Position numbers and translations under genes: made by a program. From the NCBI GenBank assembly GCA_000711775.1, contig ARYC01017498.1, forward strand, positions 1 to 64,000: a DNA stretch of 64,000 nt, written 5' to 3'. This document shows, in pieces, positions 24,240-35,408 of the stretch. Under the pieces are notes generated by a model. It did no database searches. It worked only from the letters and a program-made list of their open reading frames with translations, and was not told the DNA's origin. The stretch's first letter is position 1, and every line of letters begins with the position of its first letter. The DNA comes from Oxytricha trifallax. Lineage: Eukaryota > Ciliophora > Spirotrichea > Sporadotrichida > Oxytrichidae.

Positions 24240-24327
24240 TAGGATTAGATTGTCAAATTTTGAGTATTTATTTTTGGAAACGCCTTTGATTACCAAGATC
24301 TCATTATAATTTTTTTTATTTAAGATT
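24240..24327. repeat. Single unit of a 76-bp tandem repeat, left of TBE1
   Basis: Carries the same core as the array at 28425-28720 (TTTTTGGAAACGCC, GATTACCAAGAT, then AT-rich tail). It ends with ATT directly at the TBE1 terminus, showing that TBE1 inserted within the tandem array. Confidence 0.85.
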
Positions 24328-24428
24328 CAAAACCCTAAAAACCTTTAGTGGGGTTTAAAAGTGCTTTTAATTGTAGGGTATAGTTGGGGTCTTATTGGGG
24401 TTAATAGAGAAATAGGCCAATTTGCATA

Positions 24429-25497
24429 ATGAGAAATAGAAATTACCGAAATTTACGGTCTATTTATGAAGAGAAATATTTAGATTTCTAGCTTAAAGTT
24501 AGGCATGGAGCAAGTATTAATATAGACTAAGTCAAACCTGTACTGAATTTCGCAGCTATAGCAAAGCTTTTACACAAGAGTGCCTCAACTGTTAGGTATC
24601 ACTCCATGTTAGCCTTTTAGCATTATAATTCTGGTACTTGAAAACATTCAATTAGAAAATAAAAGTTCTCACAGCACCATATTGACTACCTCTGTGACTC
24701 TAAGACATTAAAGTATTGGGCTCACTTTCCTCTTGACTAACGGCTGTCATGTTCATCGCAAGTTTCCAGACATGCGTATCTCTCCTTAGACTATAGCCAA
24801 TATTTATAGAAGAAATGGTATTACTTTCAAAACTGTCATCAGAGTTGAAGAGTGTGATTGATTTTACAGTGCCATTTTATAGTAATAATTTAGCCTATAT
24901 ATATGATTAAATGCAGAGAGCTATTACTAATAACATCAAGTTCATACACGCTGATGAAGCTGTGTTTACTTTCAACACTTTTATTAATAAGTCATGGTAC
25001 AAGAAGTATGATAACATAGAAGTTTATGACTAAAAAGTAAAGGTAGTCGCCCATGCAATTATAGCTGATATAAGTGAAGAATCAGGCTTCGAGAGTTATG
25101 TCGTTCACCCTCGCTTTATTAAGCGAGAGTATTATATAGAGTTCCTACATAAGATTAGAGAGAAGTATAGTAATCAAGAGATCATCCTGTTTGTTGATAA
25201 CCTTTCAGTTCATAAGACTAAGGAGTCTAAGAAAGCTTATGAAGAGTTAAACATAACTCCTGTTTACAACGTTCCTTATAGCCCATAATTTTATGGAATT
25301 AAATTCTACAGGAGTTAAATCAAGACTCACTACAAAACTCTGCGGTTCTATCATCTTATGCATGACTTGCCCATCGATACAGTAGGCTTAATTCAATGCA
25401 GCTGTAAGAGAGTGAGCTTTGATAAGACAACAATTTGTGCGAGAGAGGGAAGAATGAATGTTTATAATTAAGTTTTAGATTTAAATGATGAATAAAT
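24429..25497 (+). pseudogene. TBE1 transposase (DD34E), catalytic E replaced by K and disrupted
   Basis: A Tc1/mariner-superfamily DDE transposase of the TBE clade. A helix-turn-helix-like region (AKLLHKSASTVRYH, about residue 55) precedes the core. First Asp in FIHADEAVF (about 24945), second Asp in LFVDNLSVHKT (about 25195). The third acidic residue, 34 residues on, is Lys in GIKFY (codon 25301-25303), whereas TBE2 has GIEFY. An in-frame TGA follows YNSGT near 24645, and a frame change lies near 24865. Loss of the third acidic residue and the disruptions predict no activity. Confidence 0.85.
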
Positions 25498-26283
25498 TCA
25501 CATATTAAACTAACCCATAAAGGGGTTCGGCTTCTCTTTCATCTCCTCTTCTTTTGGCTTGCTTGAACCTATATTTCTTCTATTAGTGCCGGCTCCTGCA
25601 TCTATGTTCATTTTATCTGCCTTTTTAAAAATCTCTATAATGTCTCTTGCTCACTTCATGAATAGTCTATGACATTCTCACTCTGTAAACCTTTGCATGC
25701 TCTTTCATTAGGAATATAACAGTTCCAGGTTTCCCTACAAGGTTATCAATCAAAGCTTATTAGAGAGGTAAGGATGCTTCTTTGGCTCTTCAAGCCAAGC
25801 CTCGCTTATAAATATGCCTTGCTTCTTTTAATCTTCAGGAGAAATAGAGTAGCGTTTCTTGTGAGCTTCTTCAATGATCTCTGAGATAACTCTTTCTTAA
25901 AGTGCCAAAAACACTAAAGAAGAAGCTACTTTCTGGAAGTTTGTTAGAGAGATGTTTCTTGGTAGGAAGATAAACTACCAACTCTTCATCTTTCATCGCA
26001 TCCTCGTAGAGATTAGTGACTGAAATCTCTGGGTAGTTTGGTATTTATCAACTTAATTTCATTGTTTTTGAAGACTTTCTTCTCATCACAGAGTATAGCT
26101 TTTAAGAATGAAATTTTAGTACCTTCCATGGTTGGAAGGAATATCCAACTTTATAATATGTTCATAGTCATCAAGTTATCTTACCATGCTGAGTGATGTA
26201 TCGATAGAGATCCTCCTTGCTTCTAATCTTGAGATCATTTCTTAAGCTTCAACCCTCTTCATTGCAGTACTTATAGATTCCAT
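25498..26283 (-). pseudogene. TBE1 57-kDa-type protein gene, frameshifted
   Basis: Aligns over its length with the intact TBE2 gene at 53323-54123. It starts MESISTAMKRVEA and ends with the conserved DAGAGTNRRNIG...NPF region near the 3' end. A frame change near 26235 moves the homologous SKEDLYRY segment into another frame, and further disruptions follow. In known TBE elements this gene accompanies the transposase; its biochemical role is not established. It converges on the transposase gene, ending directly after it. Confidence 0.8.
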
Positions 26284-26836
26284 CCTTGTTCCTTCTCTTG
26301 TTATTGAATTTCAAATTTAAATAATAGAGTTCTGGATCCTACTGTTTAAAATCTTAGTATTAAATATTGGCATCATATAGGAGGTCAGCCTGGTAAGGAT
26401 ACGTGGAGAAAGCTGTAACAAACTTCAGAGTTTTGCTCCATTTATATCAATTTAGTTCCATTAAATTAGTACTAAATTTGTTTAAATTTAATTAGTACTG
26501 GTACTAATTCCGTTTAAATTTAATTGGTACAATTTAATAGTACAAAAACTTAAATAGTACCTAGTTTTAAACTAATGAGGTTTTAATGGAAAAGTTCCAA
26601 AATGGTTCAAAACCTAATTGGTACCAGTAACAACCTGAATTTATTCTCAGTTGGTACCAAAATTAAAAATATTAAGCATAAAATTAGAAAATTTATAATT
26701 ATAAACTAAGTATAAATGTGATGTCTAACACCTAAGAATCAACAATTGTTGTTGCAGTGCCCGCTCTTTTACAAAGTTAGTATATCCAGAGAGCTTTTTA
26801 CTTATTAATAATAGATATTTAAATTTGAATTTAAAC
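26284..26836. promoter_or_regulatory. Divergent intergenic region of TBE1
   Basis: Lies between the divergently oriented 57-kDa-type gene and the zinc-finger/kinase gene, so it should contain both promoters. It holds repeated motifs of the form TTTAATTNGTAC and GGTAC (26475-26660), several in inverted orientation. The repeats are seen; promoter function is inferred from gene arrangement only. Confidence 0.4.
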
Positions 26837-28330
26837 ATGGTGGCTAACTTAATTCGCAAAGCAGTCTCTCTTGGCAGTGGATAATCTTAGCTAAACTTTG
26901 GCTAAACTAAGAAGCCAGAGATCATCTACATTGAAAAGGAGCCAGAGCTTAAAGCTCTTAAGTTTGAATCAGAGGTGTTTATTCTATAAATAAATATCAG
27001 GAAGCAGAGAGCAGAGATAAGTACTTAAACGCTAATCGAAGATGTTGAGGAGTTAAAAGAACAGCACCCGGTAGAAATGATTAAAGCATTTTAATGTGAT
27101 GAATGCTAAATTTTTCCCTCAACTGATTCTAGTTTGAAGAGACACATCAAAGAAATACACTCTGGCAGAGATAAGATCTATTTCAAGCATATTAAAGTCG
27201 ATGGCTGGTATTAATACACAACTTGTATTAAGTCCTATACCCATTCAGCAAAAGTTAAGAAGCACATTCAAAAGCATCACTTAAGCGAGTTCTTGATTCA
27301 AGATAAAGAAACTTTAAAGCTTATACCTGCCAAGAGAAAGTCAAATACTATTGAGTCATAAAGAGACTAACAGGAGAGACTCAAGAGATAGAAGCTGCAT
27401 GAATTGATGAATCAACCGGTAGGCAACACTATATTAGCATGCTTCTAAGCCAAAACCATGAACATACCTGCATTAAATGCAATTGATATTTGAAGTTGTA
27501 TTGATAACTATTTGCAAATTAGCGTTCCTACAAAACCAAAACTCATTGTAATGATGATTATGCATACAAGGTGTATCCTTACAGGTATCTACTTTAGAAT
27601 GAGCAGTACCAAAATGAGTTTGCTAATGAATACATGATTCTTAGAGAGGCTTAGAGAAGAGATTGCAAGAAACTTGCTTAAGCTAAATGGTGTCATTTTA
27701 AGCTATGGTTATATTGCATTAAGGCTTAAGAAATATGAAATGACTCTGAGATATTATCTAAATCATAACAGGTACCCAGATGATTTGAATGATATACTAT
27801 CAGATAAGATATATGGTATAAAAGAGTTGCATGAACTTGAATATGTTCATAGAGATTTTAAGCCTGAAAATGTAATGATAAACCTCTGCCCTTTAGAAGT
27901 AGTTGTTATAGACTTCAATATAGCATTAAGATAAGAGATTGTAATCTTAGCAAAGGTTCTTGGGACACCTGGATATTTCCATATCAGAGAGAAATGGACT
28001 AATGGCTCTGTTTAGTAAGATGTAAGGGCGATTGGAGCTATTATATTAGAGAATGGCATGGAAAGTATTGCATACTTTAGTAGAAAATTTGAAAAATAAT
28101 CAATAAGTTAAGCTAAGAAGCATATCAAGTAAGAAATTGAATGCAAGAAAATTAAAAAGAAAGTAGAGATGATAATAATCAGTGCTCCCTACTATCAAAG
28201 GTAAACATTGGATAACATACTTGTTCCACTTAAGAGAGCAAGATTCAAGAGTTATAAAGAAAACAAGCAAATAAAATTCGTTTAAATTAAATAACCTAAT
28301 ATTCATTAAATATACATTAAATTCACAAAA
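26837..28330 (+). pseudogene. TBE1 C2H2 zinc-finger plus protein-kinase gene, decayed
   Basis: Starts MVANLIRKAVSLGSGQ. A C2H2 finger (CDECQ...HIKEIH, about 27100) is followed by a second whose first Cys is replaced (YQYTTCIKSYTH...HIQKHH). The C-terminal half is a protein-kinase domain with the catalytic loop HRDFKPENVM (about 27847) and the magnesium loop as DFN rather than DFG. An in-frame TGA near 27494 and frame changes interrupt it, and no stop is seen before the terminal repeat. The role may be DNA binding plus phosphorylation in element control, which is inference. Confidence 0.8.
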
Positions 28331-28424
28331 AACCTGCGTTTTATCTAGTAACCCCAATATGACCCCAATTATACCCTACAAATCAAAGTACTTATAAACC
28401 TCACTAAAGAGTTTTAGGGTTTTG

Positions 28425-28720
28425 ATTGTAATATTTTGAGAATTCATTTTTGGAAACACCTTCGATTACCAAGATTTCATTATAAATTTTTATATATAAG
28501 AATGTCATATGTTGAGCATTTATTTTTGGAAACGCCTTCGATTACCAAGATCTCATTATAATTTTTTTTATATAAGATTGTAATATTTTGAGCATCAATT
28601 TTTGGAAACGCCTTCGATTACCAAGATTTCATTATAAATTTTTATATATAAGATTGACATATTTTGAGCATCAATTTTTGGAAACGCCTTCGATTACCAA
28701 GATTTCATTATAAATTTTTT
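28425..28720. repeat. Tandem array, about 76-bp unit, four copies
   Basis: Four consecutive units begin near 28425, 28500, 28575 and 28651. Each has TTTTGAG, TTTTTGGAAACRCCTTCGAT and TACCAAGATYTCATTATAA. A fifth unit lies on the other side of TBE1. No coding role is visible. Confidence 0.9.
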
Positions 28721-28841
28721 ATGGTGTTGTAGTCATTGGTCACTCATGTAACAATCGCTGACTCATGTAACAATTTCTGATTTTATTTCATTTTTCCAAT
28801 CTCTATATGCTAGAGAATGCAAAAAATTTATATAATAATGC

Positions 28842-28989
28842 AGGGTTTTAGGGGTACAGCCCCTTAAGTAGTCACAAGTGGCAGAGCCCATTGTTTCGCA
28901 ATTCGTTGCAAAGTAATTGTACGGGTCAAGGATGCAACAGCCTCTAGTGGAAGGGGTTTTACTGAGGGTAAAGTCTTCTCTAAAACCCC
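28842..28989. repeat. Short segment bounded by inverted telomere-like blocks
   Basis: GGGTTTTAGGGG (28843-28854) at the left and CTAAAACCCC at the right (to 28989) form an inverted pair, with another GGGGTTTT at 28953-28960. The sequence between is unusually GC-rich for this window. It could be a relic of a TBE-like terminus or a small hairpin-forming element. The following 28990-30490 is AT-rich with no gene recognised; a GC-richer inverted pair (AGGACTTTGCC / GGCAAGTCCTT) lies at 30044-30094. Confidence 0.45.
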
Positions 28990-30492
28990 ATTGGACCTCT
29001 TTTGTTAGTAAATTGATGTATTATGTATAAAATTAAATCATTAAATTATTCATATATTGGCTATGTTAAATATATGTTTTATGTATTATTATAGGTCATT
29101 ATGAATTTTTAAATTAAAATAAGATTCTTCTCCATAGAGCTTCGTATAAATATGGTTCTATTAATTCTAGGTTAATTTAATTGATTTAAAGGAATTCAAT
29201 CTCAAAAATCCATTAATATTTTATAAAAATGCTTGGTATAATACTTTAAAACTGATCAGATCCATTCTATTATATTACCATGTTCAATTGTTCTTTAAAA
29301 ACTATTTTATGATTAATGAATATTTTTCTGATTTTTAATTTCTAGTTTATCCCAGTTTATTCCTAAATAACTTCACAACGTCTTTATAAACAATACTATT
29401 TTTCTAGGCATTTTATACTATTAATGCTAATAATATTTCTGTCTTCCTATTTTATTTTTTTTTTGGACATTGAATATTTTATATCTTTAACTCCCTTTTT
29501 CAATTAAACCTTATATCAAATTTATCTTTAATATACTGTATCTTCTGGAAAACTTTTCTTTTATAATGCTTCTTAAGATTTGATATATTTGGCTTATAGA
29601 TTATCTTGTATTTCTTATTTAATGATTATCTTAAGAATACTTGGCAGCTTCAGATATATATTGACGCCATAAGGATAGAGAATAAATGTAAATTGTTCAA
29701 AGATTTTTAATAAAAAATTTAAGGGAAAGTATATTTGAAGACCTTATCTTATTGATTTTCTTGACTTGCACTTATATATAAATATCACATTCATACTTTC
29801 TAGGCTGATTTTTATGAAAGATATTAATAGACTTCAAGAATTAACAATGCAAGCATTATAGATTTTTCTAAACAGTACAAAAGTCAGCAAAAGATTCAAG
29901 AACTTATAAAGTTTCTGTTTAATTTTGTGTTTTCTTTACTTATGAAAGATAGCTTACATTTTAATATAGTTTTAACGAATAAATTCTAAACATTATACAT
30001 CATATTACTTACAGAAGAGGTAAAAATATTGGTTTTAAGGGAGGACTTTGCCCTCGCTTGAAATCCCTCTTAAAGGGGCGGCAAGTCCTTGATCTATGCA
30101 ATTAATTATATATCACATTGTGGTTAAAAGTGCTCTGCAAATATTGACCCCATTAGATGCTTGGTACCCTCCTCCAACTTTATAATTAATATTTATTGAT
30201 TGCACTCGCATAAATAATATTGAAAATATATAATACATTGAGCAACTGTTAAGTGAGTGAACGGTTGAAGAAAGCACAGGTTAAATTAACAAAGCAATAG
30301 AGACGAGAAAAATCTTGAAATTGGTTATTGAGAAAGCGTTCATATATGAAATTACATTTTGAATAGGTAAAATGTGATTTCTAGGATTTATAACAAAAAT
30401 AAAGAGTTTATCCTTTGTGAAAGCGATGTCTATTAGGTCATTAATTTAAATCATTTAATTCAATCAATCATTTTGAAAAATGCAGTATATGA

Positions 30493-31575
30493 TTTTGTAG
30501 ATTGAAAAAGAGTAAATTATAACATTATTAATAAAATTTGAATATATAAATAAAATTCATATTTTAATTGTCGCACTTCAAAACTTTAAATCGAGTTTTT
30601 GAGGTGTTCCCGAAGGATGCCCAAAACCGCATGAGAGAAGATAGTTTCCCAGCTGTAGTAAAGTTAGATCCTGAAGAATTCAAGTGTTCTTAATTTACTT
30701 TGCTTTTTAAAGATTAAACTGTATTGTTTATAGCAATTGAACCCTCAAGAGATGTTAAAAGTGTGTACAAGTATATTGAATCATTTTTTTATTCTCAATA
30801 ATCTAAATATAATTTAATCTGGGATAACTATTTATATTCAATAACAAATTAGCTACTTATTTATTTTAAGGATATTTTTTCAATTATAAAAGACAAAAAA
30901 TAAAAGGTTTACTCTACAATGATAAATATTATAATTGAAATTGAAGGAGGTATTTACATAAAACAGTACATTTATATTATTTTAAAAGATATCTAATTAA
31001 TACGCACGAATTCATTATGTAGTCAAGATATTTTAATTGATTCATATTTTTTTTGCTTTTAATTTAAAAATTAAAGTTTCAAGAATTTATTATTTCATTT
31101 TTAATTTATCATTTTCTTTTAATATAAGAGTATTTTTATTCAAAACAAAGACTCTTGACATTTATCAACTATAAATCTAGAATATAATTTTTGCAAATCT
31201 ATTTAAATCATAAAAAACAAAAAGTTTATATAAGATTAGTATATTAATTTCCTAAAATTTATAAGATTCAAATTTATTTATCTTATATCAAGTTCTAATT
31301 ATTACTAAAATGCTGAAGAATAGGAATTTGTTAAACAATTATATTAAAAAAAGAAAAAGAGTCATTATTAAGATAATTGTAAAAAATAATTATTTGATTA
31401 CAAATATGACAATTAATTTGATACTTTTTTATTATTTATTCTATAATTAATAGTTGTTGTTAAATTCACAGTAGTTCATTTTTTATATGTTTTTCGATTT
31501 TCATAAATTATTCTTTTTTTGTAGGACAATCATGTGCTAGCAGAATTTGTTTATTATTTTAGTGCATATGCATGA
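30493..31575 (+). CDS. Unidentified gene segment with one in-frame TGA
   Basis: A frame open for 222 codons to a TGA at 31156, then open again to 31575. The strongest part encodes NRVFEVFPKDAQNRMREDSF and PAVVKLDPEEFKCSQFTLLF (about 30585-30720), clearly coding in composition. A later part has NAEEQEFVKQLYQKKKK (about 31310). The AT-rich stretch in between and the intron-like GTAGTT...TTTGTAG near 31470-31524 may be spacers. Family not recognised. Probably the upstream part of the gene continuing at 31532. Confidence 0.5.
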
Positions 31576-32205
31576 TGTAAAGACCTTTAATTCCCTTCAT
31601 CTTAAAGAAAAATTATATCAAATTTGGAATAATGAATTATTAATAAGTATTATAAATAAAAATAACAATATTGAATATTAATCAATAATTAGAGATTATA
31701 ACAGAGTTACGCTCGATAAATTTTATCAGTTCATTGACATTAAGCAGGAGCTATACGAGCCAGCTGTGAGAAACGGATACTGCCAACCAAAGATTTCGTG
31801 CTCATTTATTACAGAGGATTATTAGCTTGCGATTTTCGCAGGAAGATTATGGTGCCCATTACAAGGATATTCGATTGCTTCCATGCGTAAAACCACCTAC
31901 TAAGGCTTCTCTATTAGAAAATTTGATGATGTTTCAGCTTAAATGGGTAAATAAACTGTAGTACACTGCTTAGAAAGCTCCAAACAAATAGTGGCTTATG
32001 ATATCTTACCTATTTACCTACCTATAGATGAGATTTTTTCAAGAGTTACTTGCCTCCTCCAACATAGAGTTAGCTTTAATCTCATAAGACCTTCGAAATT
32101 TCTTTGAACTTCCTTAAGAACCTCCCAATTTCAAAAAGAATCATAAGAAAAAACGATTGGCAGTTCTATGCGAAGACAAGAAGAAACTTTGAAAGCAAAT
32201 ATTGA
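31532..32205 (+). CDS. Unidentified gene with a poly-T frameshift
   Basis: ATG at 31532, 192 codons to TGA at 32105. The central region is strongly coding (FYQFIDIKQELYEPAVRNGY, FITEDYQLAIFAGRLWCP, TVVHCLESSKQIVAYDILP). At a T-run near 32033-32039 the better frame shifts, continuing as SYLPPPTQSQLQ and KNDWQFYAKTRRNFESKY to TGA at 32203. This is a one-base slip in a homopolymer or a junction between gene segments. No family recognised; WCP/FAGR strings hint at a beta-propeller-like fold, but that is weak. Confidence 0.6.
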
Positions 32206-32439
32206 TTCTTTTAAAATCAAGAGTTGATTAAAAGCTAAAGTCTCTCTCTCTAACCATTATCACGATGAAGTCAACTTGCTCGAATAATTATGAAAAATAA
32301 GTGAAAAACTTTAATTAAAATTGAAATTTATAATTTAAATAAGGAAATCTTAAGATGGTATCCCTGGAGCATCTAGTCATTCACTAAAATTTTTATGTTA
32401 CAAAAAACATTTCTAAAAGTTTTTTATTTCAGCAATACT

Positions 32440-32840
32440 TACCAGTTGGAGAGAAGACGTCAGTAGACTAGGCCTCAAGTGATACTGGAAAAAAATGGAA
32501 ACAACAGAAAAATTTTGGCCAGATGGAGCAAAGTATGAAGGATATTGGAAAGATGATTTAGCTGTTTCTAGATTACATTTCTATAATTGTCTATTCAAAT
32601 ACTTATTATTTAAATTCATTTTCATTTTATATTAAAGTCTTCCACTTATTTTCATAAATGTAAGTTATTTTATTGCATTTATCATACTCTTAGAATAGCA
32701 GAGCGCTTCAAAGCGTTCATTAAATACTCCTTTAAAATGGAACTGTGAATGAGATCTATCATCAAACTAAAAGTCCACGGATAGAACGAATTATGGCATT
32801 CCCTCTTTTAATTTCTGATTAGAAATTATGCCATTGTTTA
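32440..32840 (+). CDS. MORN-repeat protein segment
   Basis: Near 32490-32555 the strand encodes ETTEKFWPDGAKYEGYWKDD, containing one clear MORN repeat (G-x-x-Y-E-G-x-W). A second segment at about 32690-32840 includes NGTVNEIYHQTKSPRIERIM and is open in ciliate code. MORN proteins in ciliates are often membrane- or cytoskeleton-associated. The two parts are separated by AT-rich sequence, as expected for gene segments with a spacer. The flanking 32860-33700 is AT-rich with no gene seen. Confidence 0.5.
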
Positions 32841-33703
32841 AATATTTAAATTATATTATTATTTAGAGTCCGTTGGTTAGTTAGGTCAACTTAGCAACGC
32901 TTTGCTTAGTTATCAAAACATAGCAACGGATTTATATATTAGTTATAATAAAATCATCTTAAAATTTGATATAATATAAATACATACTACTTAATAACTT
33001 AAGATATATTTAACTCCTATAACAATAAAATACAATATTAAATACTAATCTGGTATAATGAATGTATTGATTCATTAAGGGAACATATTATTTAACAATA
33101 TCTTGAATCATATAAAATAAATTAATTCTATAAAAAATTTTATTATTTAAATGTTATTTAGGAACTTTTTTCAAAGCACCTATTTAAATCTTATTATTTG
33201 GATAAGAAAAAATTATAAGCTTTATTCAAGAATATAGTATAATTCAAAACATAATCTAATAGTTCTATTTAGAATTATCAAAAAAATAAATAAGTTATTA
33301 TTTGAATCCTGAATTTTAGTATTAATATTTAATAACAGTCTAATAATATATAAAACTTTAATTTATTGTATTTAGTAAGGTTTATTTAATAATTTTAAAA
33401 TTAAAAGGCACTTTATAATATTTAGATAATACATGGTAGTTAATATAGTATCGTCTAACAATACTATTTATTAGTATTCTGTAATTTAACATTTGCAATT
33501 TCAGGGTATTTTATGAATAATTTAAAATAAATTTATAGCTTTAACTTATACCTTAAGAAAGGCTTTTAAATCAGTGATTGATGTTTGACCGTAATAAGAG
33601 ACGCAATTGAATTGGATCGAAGCTGGCAAAAATTTACTGAGTTCTGTTATGAGTTAAGCATCCGTATGAGAATCGTTTCCCAACGAAATTAAATACTATC
33701 TTT

Positions 33704-34880
33704 ATAAACGCTTGACAACTACCCAAATACGTTCAATTGAGTTAAGAGCGCAACTGTTAGGAGGCAAGAAAAAAAAAATGGTTTGAAATTGCTATCGAAA
33801 ACTTTTTGTGCGATTTTGCTATGATGAATTGGCAAATTGTCCATAACACAGATTCCTAAGCCTTTGGTACTTTTAAGATGTTCTAGAAATTCTTGAAACT
33901 TTAAAGAATAATTTGGGCCCTTTGTTAGTTTGTATACTAGGTACCCACGTGTACTTACAGCACCTGTTATTGTGATGGATCGTCCTCGACTATTAGGTTT
34001 TCTATATACATGCATTATTTCGCTCAAACACGATTGGGAGTCTACTACAAGTGAATAGTGGTTTTATCAATATAGTAAAGGTTTAGACTTTTCATAAGGG
34101 CCATAGCAATCTCTATGGACTTCTCAAACTGCTCCTCTGCTATCTATTTAGATAGAAAGAACTTTCAGCGGTAAGAGTAGTTACCTTTTGTAAAAGAAAT
34201 GCCGTTACGTAAATAGCAATTTCTCAACGTACAATAAGAAAAGATGCGAAACCAAAGTGATGCTTTATAATTTAACCTTTCTCATTAATGGCAATGCTAT
34301 CATTTCCCTTGAAACTTTCTCACTGCACACATACTCTATCTCTGCTGAACCTAGACATCGCTTACGATTGTTTCCAGAATTGACTTATTTACTAATAAAT
34401 TAGAATACACTCTTCCGTAATCACTAAAGAATCATTAATATCAAGGATATCCGTTAGCCTAACCTTCACGAGATCTCTTTATGACTATGCCAAACCCGCT
34501 TATTACAAATTACGGATCCATGTCTCAGATAAACTACAATTTTCTATAATAGCTTGCTACTAACACGTTTGGTTGGATGCTTTTCTTTCTTTATGAGTTT
34601 TCTTAGATTGTTACAAGTCTTAATAACACTACCTCTTGATAAGAAGTCTAAGAAAATTAAGGTTTTTGACTTCTTTCCCTTGCTTGAAACCTCATGACTA
34701 TTCAATCCTGCTTCAATCCAAATACGTTTAATATTTATTTAGCCTTATTTTGTTGTCAATTTTATGAATAATTAATCTTTATTAGTAAAATATATTTCCA
34801 AATTTGATATAATTTTACTCTTAGTTTCGATGATTAAAATCAAGCTTTTTTATTTGCTTAGACATTATTATTGTTATTAT
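33704..34880 (-). pseudogene. IS630/Tc1-type DDE transposase, separate from the TBE elements
   Basis: Best region is 34030-33719: VDSQSCLSEIMHVYRKP with the first Asp, then GICVMDNLPIHHSK with the second Asp, then NSIERIW giving the third acidic residue 34 residues on (DD34E). A T-run near 33770 shifts frame just before the final motif, and upstream parts lie in several frames, so the gene is decayed. The upstream limit is uncertain. I could not find convincing terminal inverted repeats. The HHSK after the second Asp resembles the third TBE-like element more than TBE1 or TBE2. Confidence 0.75.
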
Positions 34881-35249
34881 TACTTAATGCTGTGCAGAAA
34901 TTAATACTGGGGATTAAACCAACCAGCTTATATATAATCATTAATGCTCTTTCTTCCCTTTAGTACTATTGGTTACTTAAACATAATTTTGATCAAGGAA
35001 GAGTCTTTACTAAACGTGACATCTAGATTAAAAAAATCTTATATCAATATGTCAAAATTTTTATCAGTATAGATTTATATTTTTTCAAATAAAATATTAT
35101 GAAGATATATATTATTGATAAAATAGGAAATTTTAGAAATAAAAATAAACTTAAACTTTATTAGTAATTACAACTGTCATGAATTAGGAGTATCATTAAT
35201 CATATTTTGATTTGAATTTAATATTTAATTAATTAATATAATATAATTA

Positions 35250-35292
35250 GTGGTCTAGTGGTCTGGCAGGGTCTTTAGCAGACCACTTTTGT
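35250..35292. repeat. Iteron-like AGTGGTCT repeats in the left terminus of element A
   Basis: AGTGGTCT occurs twice in tandem and once inverted (AGACCACT) within about 40 bp; the mirror copy lies at 36822-36866. Such short repeats near a Rep gene typically bind the replication initiator, so these are candidate Rep sites. That function is inferred. Confidence 0.5.
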
Positions 35293-35408
35293 AAATATAT
35301 ATATTTAATTTAATAAGTTAATATTTTACAGATGCGTTGACTGCACTAATTACTGCTCTAAACACTAGACTTTACTCCGGCACTCTCTCAGACCACGGAC
35401 TGATGCTG

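Larger units (their letters stand above)
24328..28424. mobile_element. TBE-type transposon 1 (4.1 kb), ATT target duplication
   Basis: Terminal inverted repeats of about 80 bp start CAAAACCCTAAAA and contain further telomere-like GGGGTTT blocks. Both ends are flanked by ATT (24325-24327 and 28425-28427), matching the ANT target preference known for TBE elements. Internal order: transposase (+), 57-kDa-type gene (-), zinc-finger/kinase gene (+). All three appear broken, so the copy is probably no longer coding-competent. The insertion lies inside a short tandem array. Confidence 0.95.

Noticed and set aside
32869-32935. Possible left terminus of the 33.7-34.9 kb transposase
   Set aside because: The local repeat (TTAGCAACG, CATAGCAACGG) has no matching inverted copy beyond the transposase's other end.
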